Positions 35,083 through 44,819 of a stretch of 64,000 nucleotides of DNA are shown one piece after another. Source of the stretch: Terriglobia bacterium (GTDB taxonomy: Bacteria; Acidobacteriota; Terriglobia; Terriglobales; Acidobacteriaceae); contig JAIQFC010000025.1 of assembly GCA_020073465.1 (NCBI GenBank), forward strand, positions 20,974 to 84,973. The letters run 5' to 3'. The notes under the pieces were generated by a model. It was not told the origin of the DNA. It saw nothing but the letters and a program-made list of their open reading frames with translations, and ran no database searches. Each line of letters begins with the position of its first letter. Position 1 is the stretch's first letter. A program made the position numbers and the translations under genes.

Positions 35083-35439
35083 GTGAGCAAGCTTTCTACG
35101 GCACGCAAGTTTGGGGTGGCGGCCCGGGTGGCCACGCAGATGGCCACGCAGAGCGCCAAACGCAGCCGGACGCTGAGTGCCATGTGGAGCGCGGTCAAGG
35201 CTACGGCGCGGTCGTTCGGCCATGTACTGCACATGTTGTGGCTGGAAGTGATCGGAACCTTGTTTCTGGCCATGGCGGGAATTGGCGGCATCGCCCTGGT
35301 ACGGGAATATGTGAAGTATCAGGGACATCGAGCCACGGCGGGACGCATCGTGGTTGCGGTTCTGTTCACCTTGACGTTTGCGTGGTTTGGGGTGAGTTCG
35401 TTCTGGAGAGTGAGGCAGAAGAGCCGAGGGGCGCGGTGA
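35083..35439 (+). CDS. Small membrane protein of unknown function, 118 aa
   Basis: The GTG at 35083 is the likely start (a longer reading frame exists to 34945, but it overlaps the divergent small gene). The N-terminus is basic and Ala/Thr-rich, and two hydrophobic helices follow (about 60-80 and 97-115) with a charged C-terminus. There are no motifs. It is divergent from the helical protein gene at 34678-34965. Confidence 0.5.
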   Translation: MSKLSTARKFGVAARVATQMATQSAKRSRTLSAMWSAVKATARSFGHVLHMLWLEVIGTLFLAMAGIGGIALVREYVKYQGHRATAGRIVVAVLFTLTFAWFGVSSFWRVRQKSRGAR

Positions 35440-35514
35440 CGTTGGCTGGATGGGTGGCACTGCCGAAAGCAGATTCCTCAGCGCTGCGCGCCTCGGAATA
35501 ACAAGAAGCTATTT

Positions 35515-37134
35515 ATGGCGGAGAGAGCTAAAGTCGCCGACATTCCGCAATCTCTCGAAGTCGAGACCTCGTCCCATATCCAGGTGAAGCCGCTGTACAC
35601 GCCTGCTGATCTCAAAGGGTTGGACTATGAGGCCGAGGTGAGCTATCCGGGCGAATATCCCTTCACGCGGGGCGTCCAGGCGACGATGTACCGCGGGCGG
35701 CTGTGGACCATGCGGCAATATGCGGGCATGGGCGACGCCGAAGAGTCGAACAAGCGCTACAAATATCTGCTCGCCAATGGGACGACCGGCTTGTCGGTGG
35801 CGTTTGATTTGCCTACGCAGATCGGCATGGATTCGGACCACGTGCTGGCGGCAGGAGAAGTCGGCAAGGTTGGGGTCGCGATCGACTCGATCGAGGACAT
35901 GCAACGGCTGTTCGATGGCATCGACCTGACGAAGATTTCCACGTCGATGACCATCAATGCGACGGCGTCAATCCTTCTGGCGCTGTATGTGGCAGTGGCG
36001 CGGCGGCAGGGTGCGGACGTCCGCAAGCTTTCAGGTACGGTGCAGAATGATGTGCTCAAGGAGTACATTGCGCGTGGGACCTATATCTATCCGCCGCAGC
36101 AGGCCATGCACGTCATCACCGACATGTTTGCCTGGGCCAATGAGAACGCGCCGGACTGGAATACGATTTCGATTTCCGGCTACCACATGCGGGAAGCAGG
36201 ATCGACCGCCGTGCAGGAAGTGGCTTTTACGCTGGGCAACGGGATGGCGTATGTGCAGGCCGCGATCAATGCCGGACTCGACATCGACAAGTTCGCTCCG
36301 CGAGTCTCCTTCTTTTTCAATGCCCACATCAATTTTCTGGAGGAAGTCGCAAAATTTCGTGCGGCCCGACGCATGTGGGCGCGCATCATGCGCGAACACT
36401 TTAAGGCGAAGAATCCACGGTCGTGGATGTTGCGCTTTCACACGCAGACGGCCGGTTCGACGCTGACGGCGCAGCAACCGGAGAACAATATTGTTCGCAC
36501 CGCGATTCAGGCGCTGGCCGCCGTGATGGGCGGCACGCAGTCGCTGCATACGAACTCGTATGACGAAGCACTTGCCCTGCCGACGGAGCAGGCGGCGCGC
36601 ATCGCGCTGCGCACGCAGCAGATCGTTGCCTACGAATCGGGGGCTGCACAGACGATCGATCCTTTAGCCGGCTCGTACTACATCGAAACGCTGACCAGCG
36701 AGATTGAGAAGCGTGCAGCGGAGTATTTGGGCAAGATCGAAGTGCTCGGCGGCATGCTGAAGGCCATCGAACGAGGATTCGTGCAGCAGGAGATTCAGAA
36801 CGCAGCCTACGAGTACCAGCAGGCCGTCGATCACGAGCAGGCAGTCGTGGTGGGAGTCAATCGCTTTGAAGTGGAAGAAGAGAAGCCGATCCCGATCCAG
36901 CGGATTGATCCCGCGCTGGAGGCGAAGCAGATCGAACGGTTGCGCGCGCTGCGGGCGAAACGAGATGCTGGTCCGTGGCAGGCCGCACTGAAAGGCGTGG
37001 AAGATGCCGCCCGGTCGGGCGCGAATGTAATGCCTCGGATTCTAGAGGCGGTCGAAGTTTACGCCACAGTCGGCGAGATTTCCGACGCGATGCGGCGAGT
37101 GTTCGGAGAGTATCGGGAAGCGGTGGTGATCTAG
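35515..37134 (+). CDS. Methylmalonyl-CoA mutase, large (catalytic) subunit, 539 aa
   Basis: Interconverts methylmalonyl-CoA and succinyl-CoA. The TIM-barrel catalytic domain shows the substrate motif [20 protein letters not shown] (residues about 57-76) and [20 protein letters not shown], plus the [15 protein letters not shown] and [15 protein letters not shown] segments near 290-330. The B12-binding domain is missing; 539 residues match the split type, where a separate small subunit of about 140 aa binds cobalamin. No such small-subunit gene or ArgK/MeaB chaperone gene lies next to it. The ATG at 35515 is preceded by a weak ribosome binding site. A repeat-like CAGATTCCTC...CCTCGGAATAAC unit lies just upstream. 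Confidence 0.9.
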   Translation: MAERAKVADIPQSLEVETSSHIQVKPLYTPADLKGLDYEAEVSYPGEYPFTRGVQATMYRGRLWTMRQYAGMGDAEESNKRYKYLLANGTTGLSVAFDLPTQIGMDSDHVLAAGEVGKVGVAIDSIEDMQRLFDGIDLTKISTSMTINATASILLALYVAVARRQGADVRKLSGTVQNDVLKEYIARGTYIYPPQQAMHVITDMFAWANENAPDWNTISISGYHMREAGSTAVQEVAFTLGNGMAYVQAAINAGLDIDKFAPRVSFFFNAHINFLEEVAKFRAARRMWARIMREHFKAKNPRSWMLRFHTQTAGSTLTAQQPENNIVRTAIQALAAVMGGTQSLHTNSYDEALALPTEQAARIALRTQQIVAYESGAAQTIDPLAGSYYIETLTSEIEKRAAEYLGKIEVLGGMLKAIERGFVQQEIQNAAYEYQQAVDHEQAVVVGVNRFEVEEEKPIPIQRIDPALEAKQIERLRALRAKRDAGPWQAALKGVEDAARSGANVMPRILEAVEVYATVGEISDAMRRVFGEYREAVVI

Positions 37135-37171
37135 AACCGAAGTTCGGGGTCGGTTGCTTCCTCCTTCCTGC

Positions 37172-38419
37172 TCATAAATAGCTCAGCCACCAATCTTTTC
37201 TTCTGTGTTTGAGTCCTGCCCACCAGCGGCTTGGGAAATAGAGAATGACGACCGCTGTAACCCACATCAGGTAGATGAACGGGAGACCATGGCCGTACCC
37301 GTCCGGGGTCGCGTTGAGGAAAAATCCACCGTGCAGCAGCCAGGCAACGGGCTGATGGAACAGAGCCGCTGCCGCGACGGCCATCGCGTGGATCAAGTAA
37401 AGGTGCAGGACATAGAAGAACATCGGGACCCTGCCGAAAGTCAGGAGCGCCGAGGTCAGCCCGGAAGACGCGGGCTGATCTGACATTCGTTTGTCGAGCC
37501 ACGCCAACAGCAGCAGGGACGGGCCCAGAGTCATGAGCAGGAATTGCAGCGAGGGGGGATACTTCTCGACATCGAGAAAGAGGATCACAGTTTTCTCGAC
37601 CGTGGGCTGAATGTGCCAGTCGCCCTGCGAAACGCCTCCCTGGCCGGCAGGGGGATTCCCGTAGAGGTTGGACAGGCGGAGCAACACAAACGCAAACGTG
37701 AGAACCATGCCGAGGCGGGCGACGACTTGGCGGCGACGCTCGGGCTCAAGCGTGAAGATCGTACCAAAGGCGTATCCGGCGCCCATGACCCCAACCCAAG
37801 GGACGATCTGGAAGAGGACGAACTCAGGGATTTGGAAAGGGAGGAGGACGAATCCGCGAACGTGCAACAAGGTCCAGAGCCAGGCCAGCGACCCGAATTG
37901 CTGGGGCCGAATGTGGTCCAAAAGATCGTGAGTCGCGATCATCAGCACCGACAACCCGCCCAACCACCGCACCGGCAGCCGCACCGCCGCGGCCATCAGC
38001 ACCATGCACGCACCCAGCGCCCAAATGACGCCGAAAAAGCCGAAGGGAATCTGGAAAGTCCAGGCGGTGCCGACGACCGTGAATTCCAACACGATCAGCC
38101 AGAGTCCGCGTGTCCACAGAAAGCGGCTGAGTTCGGCAGGGGTTCGGCGGCGGCCATAGAAGTATGCTCCCGTGCCCGCGAGGAAGAAGAACAAGGGGGC
38201 GCAAAAATGGGTGACCCAGCGAGTCAAGAAGAGTGCGTAATAGGTTCTGGCCAGCGTCTCCGGTTCGAAGCGAAGATGGGTGAAGAAGTCACGACTGTGG
38301 TCAAGAGCCATGATGACCATAACGAGGCCGCGCAGCACGTCGATGGAATCAATGCGGCCGAGGGGAGTTGCCTTTGGACTGGCGATGACGGTTGGGTTTG
38401 CCGGCAGGGTTGAGGACAT
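37172..38419 (-). CDS. DUF1624/HGSNAT-like membrane acyltransferase, 415 aa
   Basis: Opens with the family segment RIDSIDVLRGLVMVIMALDHSRDF (residues about 22-45), the DUF1624 landmark with the conserved His (ALDH), followed by about ten hydrophobic helices. A GRVPMFFYVLHLYLIH segment near 340 is also typical. It belongs to the same superfamily as the protein at 3328-4470 but differs clearly from it. The acyl acceptor is unknown. It is convergent with the mutase gene and divergent from nothing obvious. Confidence 0.78.
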   Translation of the reverse strand: MSSTLPANPTVIASPKATPLGRIDSIDVLRGLVMVIMALDHSRDFFTHLRFEPETLARTYYALFLTRWVTHFCAPLFFFLAGTGAYFYGRRRTPAELSRFLWTRGLWLIVLEFTVVGTAWTFQIPFGFFGVIWALGACMVLMAAAVRLPVRWLGGLSVLMIATHDLLDHIRPQQFGSLAWLWTLLHVRGFVLLPFQIPEFVLFQIVPWVGVMGAGYAFGTIFTLEPERRRQVVARLGMVLTFAFVLLRLSNLYGNPPAGQGGVSQGDWHIQPTVEKTVILFLDVEKYPPSLQFLLMTLGPSLLLLAWLDKRMSDQPASSGLTSALLTFGRVPMFFYVLHLYLIHAMAVAAAALFHQPVAWLLHGGFFLNATPDGYGHGLPFIYLMWVTAVVILYFPSRWWAGLKHRRKDWWLSYL

Positions 38420-38511
38420 GGCTGCTCCGCGACGGTTTCTTGCCGTCGATGAGACGACGGGACGGCTGGAATGTTAGCAGCAGTCGCGATTCGAAGGGAG
38501 ACCGGGCAAGG

Positions 38512-38694
38512 TTAGTCAGAAGTCTTGTAATCGCAGGCCTTGCGACAAGGTTCGCAGTACATGAGGCCGTCGGAGCAGATGCGGATGTCGATCGCCGCCT
38601 GGCAGAGGCAGCAGAACTTTTCGCACTCGCACTGGTTCTCCGGCTGCTCACACTGGGCGCAACGGTATTTGGCTGGACCGGTTCCTGTAGCCAT
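38512..38694 (-). CDS. Small cysteine-rich putative zinc-binding protein, 60 aa
   Basis: Eleven Cys in 60 residues: CAQCEQPENQCECEKFCCLC, then CSDGLMYCEPCRKAC. Such pairs suggest two zinc sites (LIM/RING-like or ferredoxin-fold). There is no signal peptide. The ATG at 38694 lies between two unrelated genes, oriented away from murE. It resembles small Cys-rich proteins I associate with this phylum, but I can name no function. Confidence 0.7.
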   Translation of the reverse strand: MATGTGPAKYRCAQCEQPENQCECEKFCCLCQAAIDIRICSDGLMYCEPCRKACDYKTSD

Positions 38695-38823
38695 GGAGTC
38701 AATCCTAGCGTGTTGTGAAATGGGTGGAAACGTGACCTTGGTAATGCTTCAAGTGTTCGTTTTGATGGACGTGCCTGGCAGGGCTCGGCGGGGGCGATTC
38801 TCCGTGCCCTATAATTCCATGCA

Positions 38824-40341
38824 ATGACCTTCCAACAGCTGCTGGATGGGGCGGAGATCCTCGCACACAGCGGAGACCCGGGCGTCAGTGGTGTCGAATA
38901 CGACTCGCGGTGTGTGAAGCCGGGCGGCGTCTTCGTGGCCATGCGGGGCGAGGCTGTGGACGGCAACCGGTTCATTGATCAGGCGATCCAGGCTGGAGCT
39001 GTGGCGGTGGTTACGGATTCCGCAGCGGAGAAGGCTCGTGAGGGCGTTGCCTGGGCGGTCGTACCGCATGGGCGCCGGGCGCTGGCGCGGCTGAGTGCGA
39101 ATTTCTATAAGAAGCCGGCGGAGAGAATTGCGGTCACCGGGATTACGGGGACGAATGGCAAGAGCACGACGGCGTTTCTGGTCGAGTCGATCCTGACCGC
39201 AGCGCGGCGAAAGAGCACGCTGGTCGGCACCATCGAATATCACGTCGCGGGAAGGGTTCTGCCGGCGCCGCATACGACCCCAGAAGCATTGGAGCTGAAT
39301 CGCATCCTGAATGAAGCTCTGGGCCAAGGTGCCACCGACGCCGTGATGGAAGTGTCGTCGCACGCATTGGCGCAGGAACGCGTGTTTGGCGTGCCGTTTG
39401 ACGTGGCGGTATTCACAAACCTGACGCGGGATCATCTCGACTATCACAAGACGATGGAGGAATACTTCGCCTCCAAACAGGTGCTTTTTAGGGGATGTGG
39501 AACGGAGCCGCCGCGAGTTGCGGTGACAAATATCGACGATGAATACGGCGCGAAGGTAGCCGACTTCAGCCGCAAGCGCAGTTCGCTGGTACTGAGGTAC
39601 GGATGGCAGCAGGGCGACTTTCACGCGGAGAAGATCGACGTCGCACCGCGGGGAACGCGATTTGATATGGTCACCCCCAGGGGAAAGGTCGCGTTGTTTT
39701 CGCCACTGATCGGGCGGGTGAACGTCTACAACATTCTGGCTGCGTCGGCGGCAGCCTATGCGCGCGGTTGCCCGATGGAGGCGATTGCCGAAGGCGTCGA
39801 CCAACTGGCCTTCGTGCCGGGAAGGTTTCAGCGTGTCGACTGCGGTCAGCCGTTCACGGTCGTGGTCGACTACGCGCACACGGATGATGCATTGCGAAAT
39901 CTGACGGCGCTAGCCCGGGAATTTGTGTCACGGGGCGGATCGAAGGGACGTGTGCTGACCGTGTTTGGCTGCGGCGGGGATCGCGACCGCACGAAGCGTC
40001 CTCTGATGGGAGAGGCGGCGGGGCGAGCAAGCGATTTCGTTGTGCTGACGTCGGACAATCCGCGCAGCGAGGATCCGATCAGCATTATTAACGACGCGCT
40101 GGTTGGGTTGCAGAAGAGCGGCGTGAAGTACAGCGTCGATCCCGACCGGCGGAAGGCGATTGCGGTTGCGATTAGCGAGGCGCGGCCGGGAGATATTGTG
40201 CTGCTGGCGGGAAAGGGCCACGAAAAGGTGCAGATTACACGCGAAGGGGCGCGTCCATTTGATGACGTGGAAGTTGCGCGCGACGCTCTGCGTGTGGCGG
40301 GATACAAGTGCGATTCGGCACAGGCCGGAGCGGGTGGTTGA
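38824..40341 (+). CDS. murE: UDP-N-acetylmuramoyl-tripeptide synthetase MurE (diaminopimelate-adding), 505 aa
   Basis: Adds meso-diaminopimelate to UDP-MurNAc-L-Ala-D-Glu. The N-terminal uridine-binding domain has VEYDSRCVKPGGVFVAMRG (about residues 24-42). The ATP site is ITGTNGKSTTAFLVES, and the C-terminal domain has DYAHTDDALRN and DNPRSEDP. D411-N-P-R414 is the motif that selects diaminopimelate over lysine. First gene of the visible division/cell wall cluster. It ends one base before murF starts, so the two are co-transcribed. The upstream partners (mraZ, mraW, ftsL, ftsI) are not present; a small Cys-rich gene is in their place. Confidence 0.95.
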   Translation: MTFQQLLDGAEILAHSGDPGVSGVEYDSRCVKPGGVFVAMRGEAVDGNRFIDQAIQAGAVAVVTDSAAEKAREGVAWAVVPHGRRALARLSANFYKKPAERIAVTGITGTNGKSTTAFLVESILTAARRKSTLVGTIEYHVAGRVLPAPHTTPEALELNRILNEALGQGATDAVMEVSSHALAQERVFGVPFDVAVFTNLTRDHLDYHKTMEEYFASKQVLFRGCGTEPPRVAVTNIDDEYGAKVADFSRKRSSLVLRYGWQQGDFHAEKIDVAPRGTRFDMVTPRGKVALFSPLIGRVNVYNILAASAAAYARGCPMEAIAEGVDQLAFVPGRFQRVDCGQPFTVVVDYAHTDDALRNLTALAREFVSRGGSKGRVLTVFGCGGDRDRTKRPLMGEAAGRASDFVVLTSDNPRSEDPISIINDALVGLQKSGVKYSVDPDRRKAIAVAISEARPGDIVLLAGKGHEKVQITREGARPFDDVEVARDALRVAGYKCDSAQAGAGG

Positions 40342-40342
40342 A

Positions 40343-41725
40343 ATGAAGCTGCCGCTGTCTAAGATCGCCGACTTTGTTTCTGCCGCGGGAGACTATCCGC
40401 GCGACGAATCCGTGCAGGGTTACTCAATTGACTCACGTACCGTTCGCTCGGGGGAGCTCTTTTTTGCTGTGAAAGGTGAGCGCCTCGACGGGCATGACTT
40501 TGTGGCCGCGGCTCTGGACAAAGGAGCGGCCGCGGCCGTCGTTAGAAATGATCAGCTGGGGCGCTATGGCTCCAAGGCGCGACTGCTGGCGGTGGAAGAC
40601 ACGCTCACCGCGCTCCAGACCTTGGCCACGGCCGTGCGAAAAGTCTGGGGCAAACCGTTGATCGGAGTTACGGGGTCGGCGGGGAAGACCACAACCAAGG
40701 AAGCGACCGCGCACGTGCTGGGCTCACACTTTCGCGTGCTGAAGTCGGAGGGGAACTTCAATAATCATTTCGGTTTGCCGCTGATGTTGCTGAAGCTGGA
40801 ACCGGAACACGATGTGGCTGTTATCGAGATGGGGATGTCGCACGCCGGAGAAATTCGTGCTCTGGCGAAGATCGCGCAACCGGAGGTTGGCGTGGTGACC
40901 AATGTGGCTCCGGTGCACCTGGAGTTCTTTGCCTCCGTGGCGGACATCGCGCGGGCAAAATATGAGCTGATCGAATCGCTGCCTGCGAGCGGGACTGCGG
41001 TGCTCAACGCCGACGACGAGTATGTTTCGCAATTTGGGCGCGGCTTCAAGGGAAGAGTGGTGAGGTACGGGGTGAGTTCAGGTGCGGACGTACGAGTGGA
41101 GAACGTTCGGTCGCGCGGAGCTGGTGGATCTGAGTTTGATGTGGTTATCGGTGCGATTCGGGAGCGCGTGCGGCTACCGCTGGTGGGCGAGCATAACATT
41201 CTGAATGCACTTGCAGCGGTTGCGGTTGGCTTGGACCGTGGATTGAAGCCGGCTGAGGCGGTTGCTGCACTGGCGACGCTTGCGCCCGCGGACAAGCGCG
41301 GCCAGGTTCTTCAACTCGGCAACATCACGGTCATCAACGATTGCTACAATTCGAATCCTAAGGCGCTGCGGGCAATGGTGGATGCCCTGGCTGCGATGCC
41401 GGCGACGCGCCGCGTCGTGGTCGCGGGAGAGATGCTGGAGTTGGGACCGGCTGGTGAGGCGATGCATCGCGAGGCAGGACAGCACATCGCGGAAAAGAAG
41501 ATCGATGTGTTGCTAGGGGTACGTGGCATGGCGCAGGCGATGGTCGACGCTGCGCGTGCGGCGGGAGGTCGTGCGGAGTTCGTGGCAGGGCCGGAGGACG
41601 CCGGCAAATGGCTTGCGGGCGAGACCCGCGACGGCGATGTGGTGCTGTTGAAGGCTTCTCGAGGTGTGAAGCTGGAGAAAGCGCTGGAGACGTGGAAAGC
41701 GCAATGTGAAGTTTCGAGTCCCTGA
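40343..41725 (+). CDS. murF: UDP-N-acetylmuramoyl-tripeptide--D-alanyl-D-alanine ligase MurF, 460 aa
   Basis: Adds D-Ala-D-Ala to the tripeptide precursor. Landmarks: YSIDSRTVRSGELFFAVKGERLDGHDF (residues about 26-52), the ATP loop GVTGSAGKTTTKEATAHVL, then EMGMSHAGEIRALAKIAQPEVGVVTNVAPVHLE, and INDCYNSNPKALRAMVDAL. The start is the ATG at 40343, one base after the murE stop. A longer frame upstream overlaps murE and is not used. Followed by a 180-base gap with an inverted repeat before mraY. Confidence 0.95.
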   Translation: MKLPLSKIADFVSAAGDYPRDESVQGYSIDSRTVRSGELFFAVKGERLDGHDFVAAALDKGAAAAVVRNDQLGRYGSKARLLAVEDTLTALQTLATAVRKVWGKPLIGVTGSAGKTTTKEATAHVLGSHFRVLKSEGNFNNHFGLPLMLLKLEPEHDVAVIEMGMSHAGEIRALAKIAQPEVGVVTNVAPVHLEFFASVADIARAKYELIESLPASGTAVLNADDEYVSQFGRGFKGRVVRYGVSSGADVRVENVRSRGAGGSEFDVVIGAIRERVRLPLVGEHNILNALAAVAVGLDRGLKPAEAVAALATLAPADKRGQVLQLGNITVINDCYNSNPKALRAMVDALAAMPATRRVVVAGEMLELGPAGEAMHREAGQHIAEKKIDVLLGVRGMAQAMVDAARAAGGRAEFVAGPEDAGKWLAGETRDGDVVLLKASRGVKLEKALETWKAQCEVSSP

Positions 41726-41739
41726 GGACTGGCACGTCC

Positions 41740-41870
41740 ATTTCTTGCCACGGAGACACGGAGGAGATGGAAAGGAATGGGTTTCCGGACCTCCCGCGGT
41801 GCGCTCAGGGTCTTGAAAGAACGATTTGTTTTTTCCGTGGCGCTGTGTCTCCGTGGTGGAATGAGGTTAG
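41740..41870. repeat. Inverted repeat, CACGGAGACACGGAG family, between murF and mraY
   Basis: The left arm is TTGCCACGGAGACACGGAGG (41747 onward) and the right arm TGTGTCTCCGTGGTGGAA (41845 onward). The same phrase occurs between mraY and murD and before ftsW. Confidence 0.8.
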
Positions 41871-41904
41871 GGTCTAGAGATCTTGGGGCGTGGACGGAGG
41901 CTGA

Positions 41905-43038
41905 TTGCTCTACTGGCTGTTGTTCCTGAAGCTGCAACATTACGTTCCGCCGTTCCGCATCTTCCGCTACCTGACGTTCCGCACTGCGTTCGCCAGCCTC
42001 ACGGCTCTGTTTACTGCGCTCATCGTGGGGCCGCTGGTCATTGGGCGCCTGCGCGAGTTTCAGATTGGACAGTACATTCGCGAGGAAGGTCCGAAGGCTC
42101 ACCAGAAGAAGGCTGGTACGCCGACCATGGGCGGGCTTCTGATTGCGATCGCGATTGTGGTTCCCACCTTGCTCTGGGCAGATCTGAGCAACCGGTTTGT
42201 CTGGATCGCGGTGTTCTCCACCTGCGCGTATGCCGCCATTGGATTCACTGACGACTACACCAAGGTGGCCCACCGGCGGAACCTGGGCTTAACGGGCAGA
42301 GCCAAGCTCGGGCTGCAGATTGCGACCAGCGTTCTGATCGCAGTTATGCTGATTGCAATGCAGACGTACGGTATGTATTCCACCAAGCTGATCGTGCCCT
42401 TCTTTAAGCAGTTCCATCCGGACCTGGTGGTGGCGAGTCTGGAACACTACCCGCACCTGTGGCCGCTCGCATTTGTTCCGTTCATTGCCTTCGTGGCATT
42501 GGTGATCGTAGGTTCAAGTAATGCGGTGAATCTGACGGACGGGCTCGATGGTTTAGCCATCGGGTGCACGGTGATCGCCGCCGGAGCACTGACGGTGCTC
42601 ACGTACGTCAGCGGGCACGCGACCTTCGCAACTTATCTGGAGATTCCGCGCATGCCGCAGGTGGGCGAGCTGACGATCTTCTGCGGGGCCATGGTGGGGT
42701 CGGCGATCGGGTTTCTATGGTACAACGCGCATCCGGCAGAAGTGTTCATGGGAGACGTGGGATCGCTGGCGCTGGGCGGAGCGATCGGCACAGTCGCGGT
42801 GATGATCAAGCAGGAGCTTCTGCTTCCGTTTATTGGCGGCGTGTTTGTGATCGAGGCGTTGTCGGTAATCCTGCAGGTGGGCTCTTACAAGCTGCGCAAG
42901 AAGCGAATTTTCAAGATGGCGCCGATCCACCATCACTTCGAGTTGCTCGGATGGTCGGAGTCGAAGATTATTGTGCGCTTCTGGATCGCGTCGCTGGTGT
43001 TTGCCTTGTTCGCGCTGACAACGTTGAAGCTGAGATAA
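41905..43038 (+). CDS. mraY: Phospho-N-acetylmuramoyl-pentapeptide transferase MraY, 377 aa
   Basis: Moves phospho-MurNAc-pentapeptide to undecaprenyl phosphate in the membrane (lipid I). Ten hydrophobic helices and all landmarks are present: the cytoplasmic [16 protein letters not shown] (residues about 66-81), FTDDYTKV (Asp pair near 114), [16 protein letters not shown] (near 200), [10 protein letters not shown], and [18 protein letters not shown] near the end. The start is TTG at 41905 with GGAGG a few bases upstream (41896-41900), so the family start LYWLLF fits. Confidence 0.95.
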   Translation: MLYWLLFLKLQHYVPPFRIFRYLTFRTAFASLTALFTALIVGPLVIGRLREFQIGQYIREEGPKAHQKKAGTPTMGGLLIAIAIVVPTLLWADLSNRFVWIAVFSTCAYAAIGFTDDYTKVAHRRNLGLTGRAKLGLQIATSVLIAVMLIAMQTYGMYSTKLIVPFFKQFHPDLVVASLEHYPHLWPLAFVPFIAFVALVIVGSSNAVNLTDGLDGLAIGCTVIAAGALTVLTYVSGHATFATYLEIPRMPQVGELTIFCGAMVGSAIGFLWYNAHPAEVFMGDVGSLALGGAIGTVAVMIKQELLLPFIGGVFVIEALSVILQVGSYKLRKKRIFKMAPIHHHFELLGWSESKIIVRFWIASLVFALFALTTLKLR

Positions 43039-43041
43039 CAG

Positions 43042-43125
43042 CGATCTCACCACAGAGACACGGAGGCACAGAGAAACAACATCGATTGATTTCCTCTGCG
43101 TCTCTGTGACTCTGTGGTGAAATAG
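43042..43125. repeat. Inverted repeat, CACAGAGACACGGAG family, between mraY and murD
   Basis: Arms CACCACAGAGACACGGAGGC and CTCTGCGTCTCTGTGACTCT form an inverted repeat over most of this 90-base gap. It is the same family as the repeat at 41740-41870. Confidence 0.8.
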
Positions 43126-43130
43126 ATTTG

Positions 43131-44492
43131 ATGGAACTCAACAACAAACGCGTGCTGGTTGTCGGTCTCGGCAAGTCCGGGGTGGCGTCGGCGCTGTTTC
43201 TGAAGGCGCATGGGGCGCGGGTGACGGTGTCGGACACCAAGAGCGGAGACGAGCTGCGCAACGAGATTCCTGTGCTGTTGGATCACGGCATCACGGTCGA
43301 GACCGGGGGACACGGCGAGCGGACGTTTCGTGGGCAGGATTTGATCGTGGTGAGCCCGGGCGTTCCGGTGGATGCGCCGCCGCTGGTGCAGGCGCGGGCG
43401 CTGGGAGAAGCGGTCGTCGGCGAGATCGAACTGGCAGCGCAGTTCCTGACGGGGCCGATCGTGGCGATCACCGGTTCGAACGGAAAGACCACCACGACGA
43501 CGCTCACGGGAGAGATTCTCAATGCGGGAGGGTTGCCGACTCTGGTGGGCGGGAATATTGGGACGCCCGCCATCTCGCTGGCTGAGCGGGCCAAGCCTGG
43601 GGCGGTGATCGTACTGGAGGTATCGAGCTTTCAGCTGGAGACGATTCAAACCTTCCGTCCGAAGATCGCGGTCGTGCTCAACGTAACGCCGGATCATCTC
43701 GACCGGCATCGCACGTTTGAGGTTTATGCGGACGCGAAGGCACGCATTTTCGAGAACCAGCAGGGTGGAGACTTCGCGGTGCTCAATGCCGACGATCCAA
43801 CTTGCCTGGCGATGGGGTCCCGGACACGGGCGCAGGGGTTCTGGTTTAGCCGGCAGAAGGAAGTGACGCAGGGAGCGTGGGTTCGCGATGGGAACATTTT
43901 GTTCCGCGATACTGCGGGGCAGCGCGAGATCATGCAGATCTCGGAGATTCCGCTGAAGGGTGCGCACAATCTAGAGAACGTGCTGGCGGCGGTGTGCGCG
44001 GGTGCGCTGATGGGATGTGCTCCGGAGAAGATCCGGCAGGCGGTGCGCGAGTTCAAGGCGGTCGAGCACCGGCTGGAGTTTGTGGCGACCATCCGAGGCG
44101 TTGATTATTACAACGATTCGAAGGCGACGAACGTGGACGCGACGATCAAGGCACTGGAGTCGTTTCCGGCGAACATCCACCTGATTCTCGGCGGCAAAGA
44201 CAAGGGCAGCGACTACAGCGTGCTCAACGACTTGCTGCGGCAGCGGGTGAAGCGCGTGTACACGATCGGCGCGGCGGCGGCGAAGATTGAGTCGCAGATT
44301 AAGAACGTTGAAGTTGAGCACGCGGAGACGCTGGAGAATGCTATTCGCAAGGCGAATGCTGTGGCGCAGGCGGGCGACGTGGTGCTGCTGGCTCCGGCGT
44401 GCGCCAGCTTCGATCAGTTCAAGAACTATGAGCACCGGGGGAAGGTGTTCAAGGAGATTGTGCGGGGGCTGGCGGCGGAGGTGCGGGCGTAA
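43131..44492 (+). CDS. murD: UDP-N-acetylmuramoylalanine--D-glutamate ligase MurD, 453 aa
   Basis: Adds D-Glu to UDP-MurNAc-L-Ala. Landmarks: NKRVLVVGLGKSGVASALFL (residues about 5-24), VSPGVP, the ATP loop AITGSNGKTTTTTLTGEIL, EVSSFQLE, NVTPDHLDRHRTFE, YNDSKATNVDATIKAL and LLAPACASFDQFKNYEHRG. The ATG at 43131 is preferred to the in-frame TTG one codon before it. The length is normal. Followed by a 59-aa gene that is not usual for a dcw cluster. Confidence 0.95.
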   Translation: MELNNKRVLVVGLGKSGVASALFLKAHGARVTVSDTKSGDELRNEIPVLLDHGITVETGGHGERTFRGQDLIVVSPGVPVDAPPLVQARALGEAVVGEIELAAQFLTGPIVAITGSNGKTTTTTLTGEILNAGGLPTLVGGNIGTPAISLAERAKPGAVIVLEVSSFQLETIQTFRPKIAVVLNVTPDHLDRHRTFEVYADAKARIFENQQGGDFAVLNADDPTCLAMGSRTRAQGFWFSRQKEVTQGAWVRDGNILFRDTAGQREIMQISEIPLKGAHNLENVLAAVCAGALMGCAPEKIRQAVREFKAVEHRLEFVATIRGVDYYNDSKATNVDATIKALESFPANIHLILGGKDKGSDYSVLNDLLRQRVKRVYTIGAAAAKIESQIKNVEVEHAETLENAIRKANAVAQAGDVVLLAPACASFDQFKNYEHRGKVFKEIVRGLAAEVRA

Positions 44493-44547
44493 AACATCTT
44501 CTTCACAATCACCGAGGACGGCCGTTGATCGAATCGGAGGCGTCAAC

Positions 44548-44727
44548 ATGGAAGAGGCCGAACTATACCGAGAGCAGCTGCGGGAGGCGAAGGAACATCT
44601 GGCGAGGTGGGAGTTACTGGGAGCGCGACTGAGCAAGACGAGTGATCTGGGCTGGCAGTGCGTGTTAGCTCAACGTCAGGCCGCCCTCAGACAATTGGAA
44701 CTGCTGATCCAAATGGCAAGCAAGTGA
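44548..44727 (+). CDS. Small coiled-coil protein between murD and ftsW, 59 aa
   Basis: The ATG at 44548 has a GGAGG seven bases upstream (44536-44540). The 59 residues are almost entirely helical with heptad-like spacing (EEAELYREQLREAKEHLARWELL, and QAALRQLELLIQMA), suggesting a coiled coil. There is no membrane segment. The location suggests translation with murD, but no homology to a known division protein was recognised. Confidence 0.6.
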   Translation: MEEAELYREQLREAKEHLARWELLGARLSKTSDLGWQCVLAQRQAALRQLELLIQMASK

Positions 44728-44819
44728 TCCCGCCTGTACGGACTCTGCCGGTGTCCGGTACTGGGACATCGCCCAGGGTCTGCCAGGCTCACCTTCAAGG
44801 CGGGTGAGAAAGAGGCAGA

